A program made the translations under genes and the position numbers. The notes beneath the pieces were generated by a model. That model ran no database searches and was not told the origin of the DNA. It saw only the letters and a program-made list of their open reading frames with translations. A stretch of 8,467 nucleotides of DNA from XYA12-FULL-58-9 sp001798605. Its GTDB lineage: Bacteria > Myxococcota > XYA12-FULL-58-9. Below are positions 6,574 through 8,467 of the stretch, in pieces (within the stretch, counting starts at the first letter, position 1; each line of letters opens with the position of its first letter). The DNA lies in assembly GCA_036736205.1 (NCBI GenBank), contig DAINMX010000271.1, positions 1-8,467 of the forward strand, given 5' to 3'.

Positions 6574-6603
6574 TTGACAGCGACCGCTCTTGCGCCCTAC
6601 AAA
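6574..6603 (+). promoter_or_regulatory. Promoter of the TPR lipoprotein gene
   Basis: TTGACA (6574-6579), a perfect -35 consensus, is followed after 18 bases by TACAAA (6598-6603), four of six to the -10 consensus. Transcription would start near 6610, giving a leader of about 44 bases to ATG 6654. This also argues against any TPR start upstream of 6610. It sits back-to-back with the candidate promoter of the divergent barrel operon, within a 136-base intergenic region. Confidence 0.55.
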
Positions 6604-6653
6604 CTCACGAGAGGTGGACTGAACGGAAATCCTCTGCCTTTGTCGGGTGGTCA

Positions 6654-7763
6654 ATGAGCAAACAAACTGAATCTCTTCCATACCGCCCGTGGTCCTTGCG
6701 CCCGACAGTCTGGCTTACAGGCCTTCTCGTCATAGGCATGGCTGGGTCGTGCTCCTATTGCATCGACAATGTTGGTTCGCCCAAGTCGATAGAGAATACG
6801 ACGTTTTGTGCCGAGTACCTGGCTCAGGGCAAGCTCGATTCGGCAGAGGCGCGTTGCCGCCTCGCCATTGAGTTCTGTCCTAAGTGTGCGGAACCGTGGA
6901 ATCATCTGGGCATGATCGAGATCGCACGGGGTCACGTCGACCGCGCCGAAGAGCACTTCAAGCGTTCTCTGTCATTCAGAAACGATTTCCCCGAGGCCCT
7001 CAATAACCTCGGGTTTGTGCATCTTGACCGCCGCAACTACGAACAAGCATGCGATCTTTTCAAACAAGCGTTGGAGATCGATCCTGGTTACCAGATTGCC
7101 CGCAGGAATTTTGCTACATGTTTGATGTACACCGGTGAGCCGGAGCGCGCTCGCGCCGAGTATCTCAAGTGCGTGGAACTCGACCCCGATTTCTGTGATT
7201 GCAAACTCGGTCTGGGTGCCCTGGCTTTGGCAACCGAGGATTTCAAGGAGGCGCGCATACATTTTGAGGGAACCATCAAGTCGTGTCCACAGGTGCCCGA
7301 GGGCTACTTCAACCTTTGTTGGACCGAGTTTCAGCTCGGCCGCTGTGCGTCGGCGGTGGATGCCTGCACCCAGGCGCTGGTTCTCAATCCCGACTATATC
7401 GAGGCACGCAAGAATCTCACCGAGGCTTATGAGTGTCTCGCGTTGCAAGACGGGGCGATCAAAACCCTCATCGACGATCTCCGGAACAATCCCGGTGATC
7501 CCGAGCTGCACTTCAAGCTTGGGGCGATCTACGAGGACGAGCAATTGTGGGACAGGGCGGTCAACGAATTCCAGAACGCCTACAAGCTCGATCCCAATTA
7601 TGTTATGGCGTATTTTCGTGCGGCCCGTGTTCTCGACCGAATGTTGCGGGCCGAGGAGACCATCGCGCATTGCCAGCGGTTCATCGATCTGGTGCGAGAT
7701 CCGAAATACGATCGGCAGAAGAATTGGTGCATCGATCGCGTCAAGGAGCTGCAATTTCGGTAA
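6654..7763 (+). CDS. Cysteine-rich TPR-repeat lipoprotein, Tgl/PilF-like
   Basis: The 369-residue product has an N-terminal signal (basic 1-18, hydrophobic 19-30) ending at AGSC, with C33 as a possible lipidation site; the lipobox is imperfect and C36 is an alternative. Residues 48-353 divide into nine consecutive 34-residue TPR units with no insertion, for example WNHLGM at 82-87 and DPGY, DPDF, NPDY and DPNY at unit ends. TPRs are helical protein-interaction scaffolds. A secreted TPR lipoprotein recalls Tgl/PilF/PilW, which assist assembly of the PilQ secretin of type IV pili. That assignment is by architecture only and nine units is more than usual, so no symbol is given. The protein has 18 cysteines, unusual for TPRs. 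ATG 6654 follows a GGGTGG site (6645-6650), a plausible leader and a good promoter. The double-FHA gene lies 78 bases downstream. Confidence 0.85.
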   Translation: MSKQTESLPYRPWSLRPTVWLTGLLVIGMAGSCSYCIDNVGSPKSIENTTFCAEYLAQGKLDSAEARCRLAIEFCPKCAEPWNHLGMIEIARGHVDRAEEHFKRSLSFRNDFPEALNNLGFVHLDRRNYEQACDLFKQALEIDPGYQIARRNFATCLMYTGEPERARAEYLKCVELDPDFCDCKLGLGALALATEDFKEARIHFEGTIKSCPQVPEGYFNLCWTEFQLGRCASAVDACTQALVLNPDYIEARKNLTEAYECLALQDGAIKTLIDDLRNNPGDPELHFKLGAIYEDEQLWDRAVNEFQNAYKLDPNYVMAYFRAARVLDRMLRAEETIAHCQRFIDLVRDPKYDRQKNWCIDRVKELQFR

Positions 7764-7841
7764 ACGTTTGGAGATGATGGCATTGAGCGGAAACGTGGAA
7801 CAATGGTCTTGTGGATGGGGTGAGGAGGGTTTCGGCAACCC

Positions 7842-8467
7842 GTGATACGCCTGGTCGCTGTCATTGAGCTCGATGGTCACTCCCCGCGTGCGTTGCAGCA
7901 CGAGTCGAGCAATCGTGTGATCACTATCGGTCGGGACAACTCTGCCGATTTTCAGATCCCCCTGTCCACGATCTCTCGGCAACACACGCGCATTAGCGAA
8001 ATTGATGACGTCTACATGATCGAGGATCTCGGCTCGACCCATGGCACCCTGCTAAACGGCAAGAAGCTGAACAAAGGTGAGAAGAAGATCCTGCGTGATG
8101 GCGACGTCATCGAGATCACCAAGGCGCGCATCACTGCCACCATCGAAGCAGAGAAGATCATTTCAATCGAGCCAGGAGAGGGAACCCAGGCAATTGCCGC
8201 TCGAGCGGTCCAGGGAATTCTGGGCCGACTTGGGGATGCCCAAGATGACGGTCCGTTCTTGCGGGTTATCACGGGTGCCGACGAGGGAGTGCGCTATCCA
8301 TTCGCCGGAACATTCTCTGAGTGGCACCTTGGGCGTTCCAAGGAATGTGAGTTCATTCTCAACGACCCCAACGTGTCCCGGCGACACGCCCAGATCAAGC
8401 GCGATTGGAACGGGTTTGTCATTTATGATCTCGGCTCGAAGAATGGCGTGCAGGTCAACGACAAGCT
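7842..8467 (+). CDS. Protein with two FHA domains (3' end beyond window)
   Basis: FHA domains bind phosphothreonine peptides and usually act downstream of Ser/Thr kinases. The 208 visible residues contain two. The first (about 5-102) has IGR (29-31), SRQH (45-48) and DLGSTHGT (62-69). The second (about 138-208 and beyond) has LGR (163-165), SRRH (179-182) and DLGSKNG (196-202). In the first domain the usual Asn of the GSxNG motif is His67; the second keeps N201. A charged linker (about 103-137) joins them. There is no signal peptide or membrane helix, so the visible part is cytoplasmic. GTG 7842 is forced by an in-frame stop at 7821-7823, and GGAGGG (7824-7829) lies 12 bases upstream, a long but usable spacing. 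The reading frame is open to the window edge, so further domains may follow. It is probably co-transcribed with the TPR gene. Confidence 0.9.
   Translation, partial: MIRLVAVIELDGHSPRALQHESSNRVITIGRDNSADFQIPLSTISRQHTRISEIDDVYMIEDLGSTHGTLLNGKKLNKGEKKILRDGDVIEITKARITATIEAEKIISIEPGEGTQAIAARAVQGILGRLGDAQDDGPFLRVITGADEGVRYPFAGTFSEWHLGRSKECEFILNDPNVSRRHAQIKRDWNGFVIYDLGSKNGVQVNDK

Noticed and set aside
6429..6653. N-terminal extension of the TPR protein by an upstream in-frame start
   Set aside because: It would overlap the 5' end of the divergent barrel gene, precede the best promoter (6574-6603), and bury the lipoprotein-like signal that begins at 6654.
6972..8042. Long minus-strand open frame (356 codons) antisense to the TPR gene and the FHA start
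   Set aside because: It mirrors two well-supported plus-strand genes, has no recognisable domain, and crosses the gene boundary. It is a by-product of the coding bias of the real genes.

Overview
The window looks like a chromosomal stretch from a Gram-negative bacterium. It encodes LpxK (lipid A synthesis), outer-membrane-type lipoproteins and a beta-barrel, beside a eukaryotic-like Ser/Thr kinase and a double-FHA protein. Complex I genes, GTG starts, a PEGA/EGF-bearing kinase and TPR/FHA proteins together suggest the former Deltaproteobacteria (Myxococcota, Bradymonadota or relatives). That placement is inferred from gene content only. I see no tRNA, rRNA, CRISPR array, insertion sequence or obvious horizontally acquired block.

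Left part (1-3156, plus strand): a candidate promoter and a short leader with a perfect hairpin precede nuoH and nuoI, the membrane quinone-module subunit and the two-cluster ferredoxin subunit of NADH:quinone oxidoreductase. lpxK (tetraacyldisaccharide 4'-kinase) follows 46 bases after nuoI on the same strand, where nuoJ would normally be expected. A 297-base gene-free stretch (3157-3453) then holds a good Rho-independent terminator and a second terminator-like hairpin.

Right part (3454-8467): an envelope and signalling neighbourhood. First is a transmembrane Ser/Thr protein kinase with extracytoplasmic EGF-like and PEGA domains; its GTG start appears leaderless. Convergent to it on the minus strand are a predicted outer-membrane beta-barrel gene and a lipoprotein gene, probably one operon. 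Diverging from the barrel gene, behind a consensus-like promoter, is a cysteine-rich lipoprotein with nine in-phase TPR units, resembling the Tgl/PilF class of pilotins. It is followed by the start of a protein with two FHA (phosphothreonine-binding) domains that runs off the window.

A coherent but unproven reading is that the kinase senses something outside the cytoplasmic membrane and phosphorylates threonines read by the FHA protein, while the TPR lipoprotein and barrel/lipoprotein pair serve the outer membrane. The points most worth checking are the substituted signature motifs of LpxK, the EGF+PEGA kinase ectodomain, the cysteine pattern of the TPR protein, and the kinase-FHA-TPR linkage.
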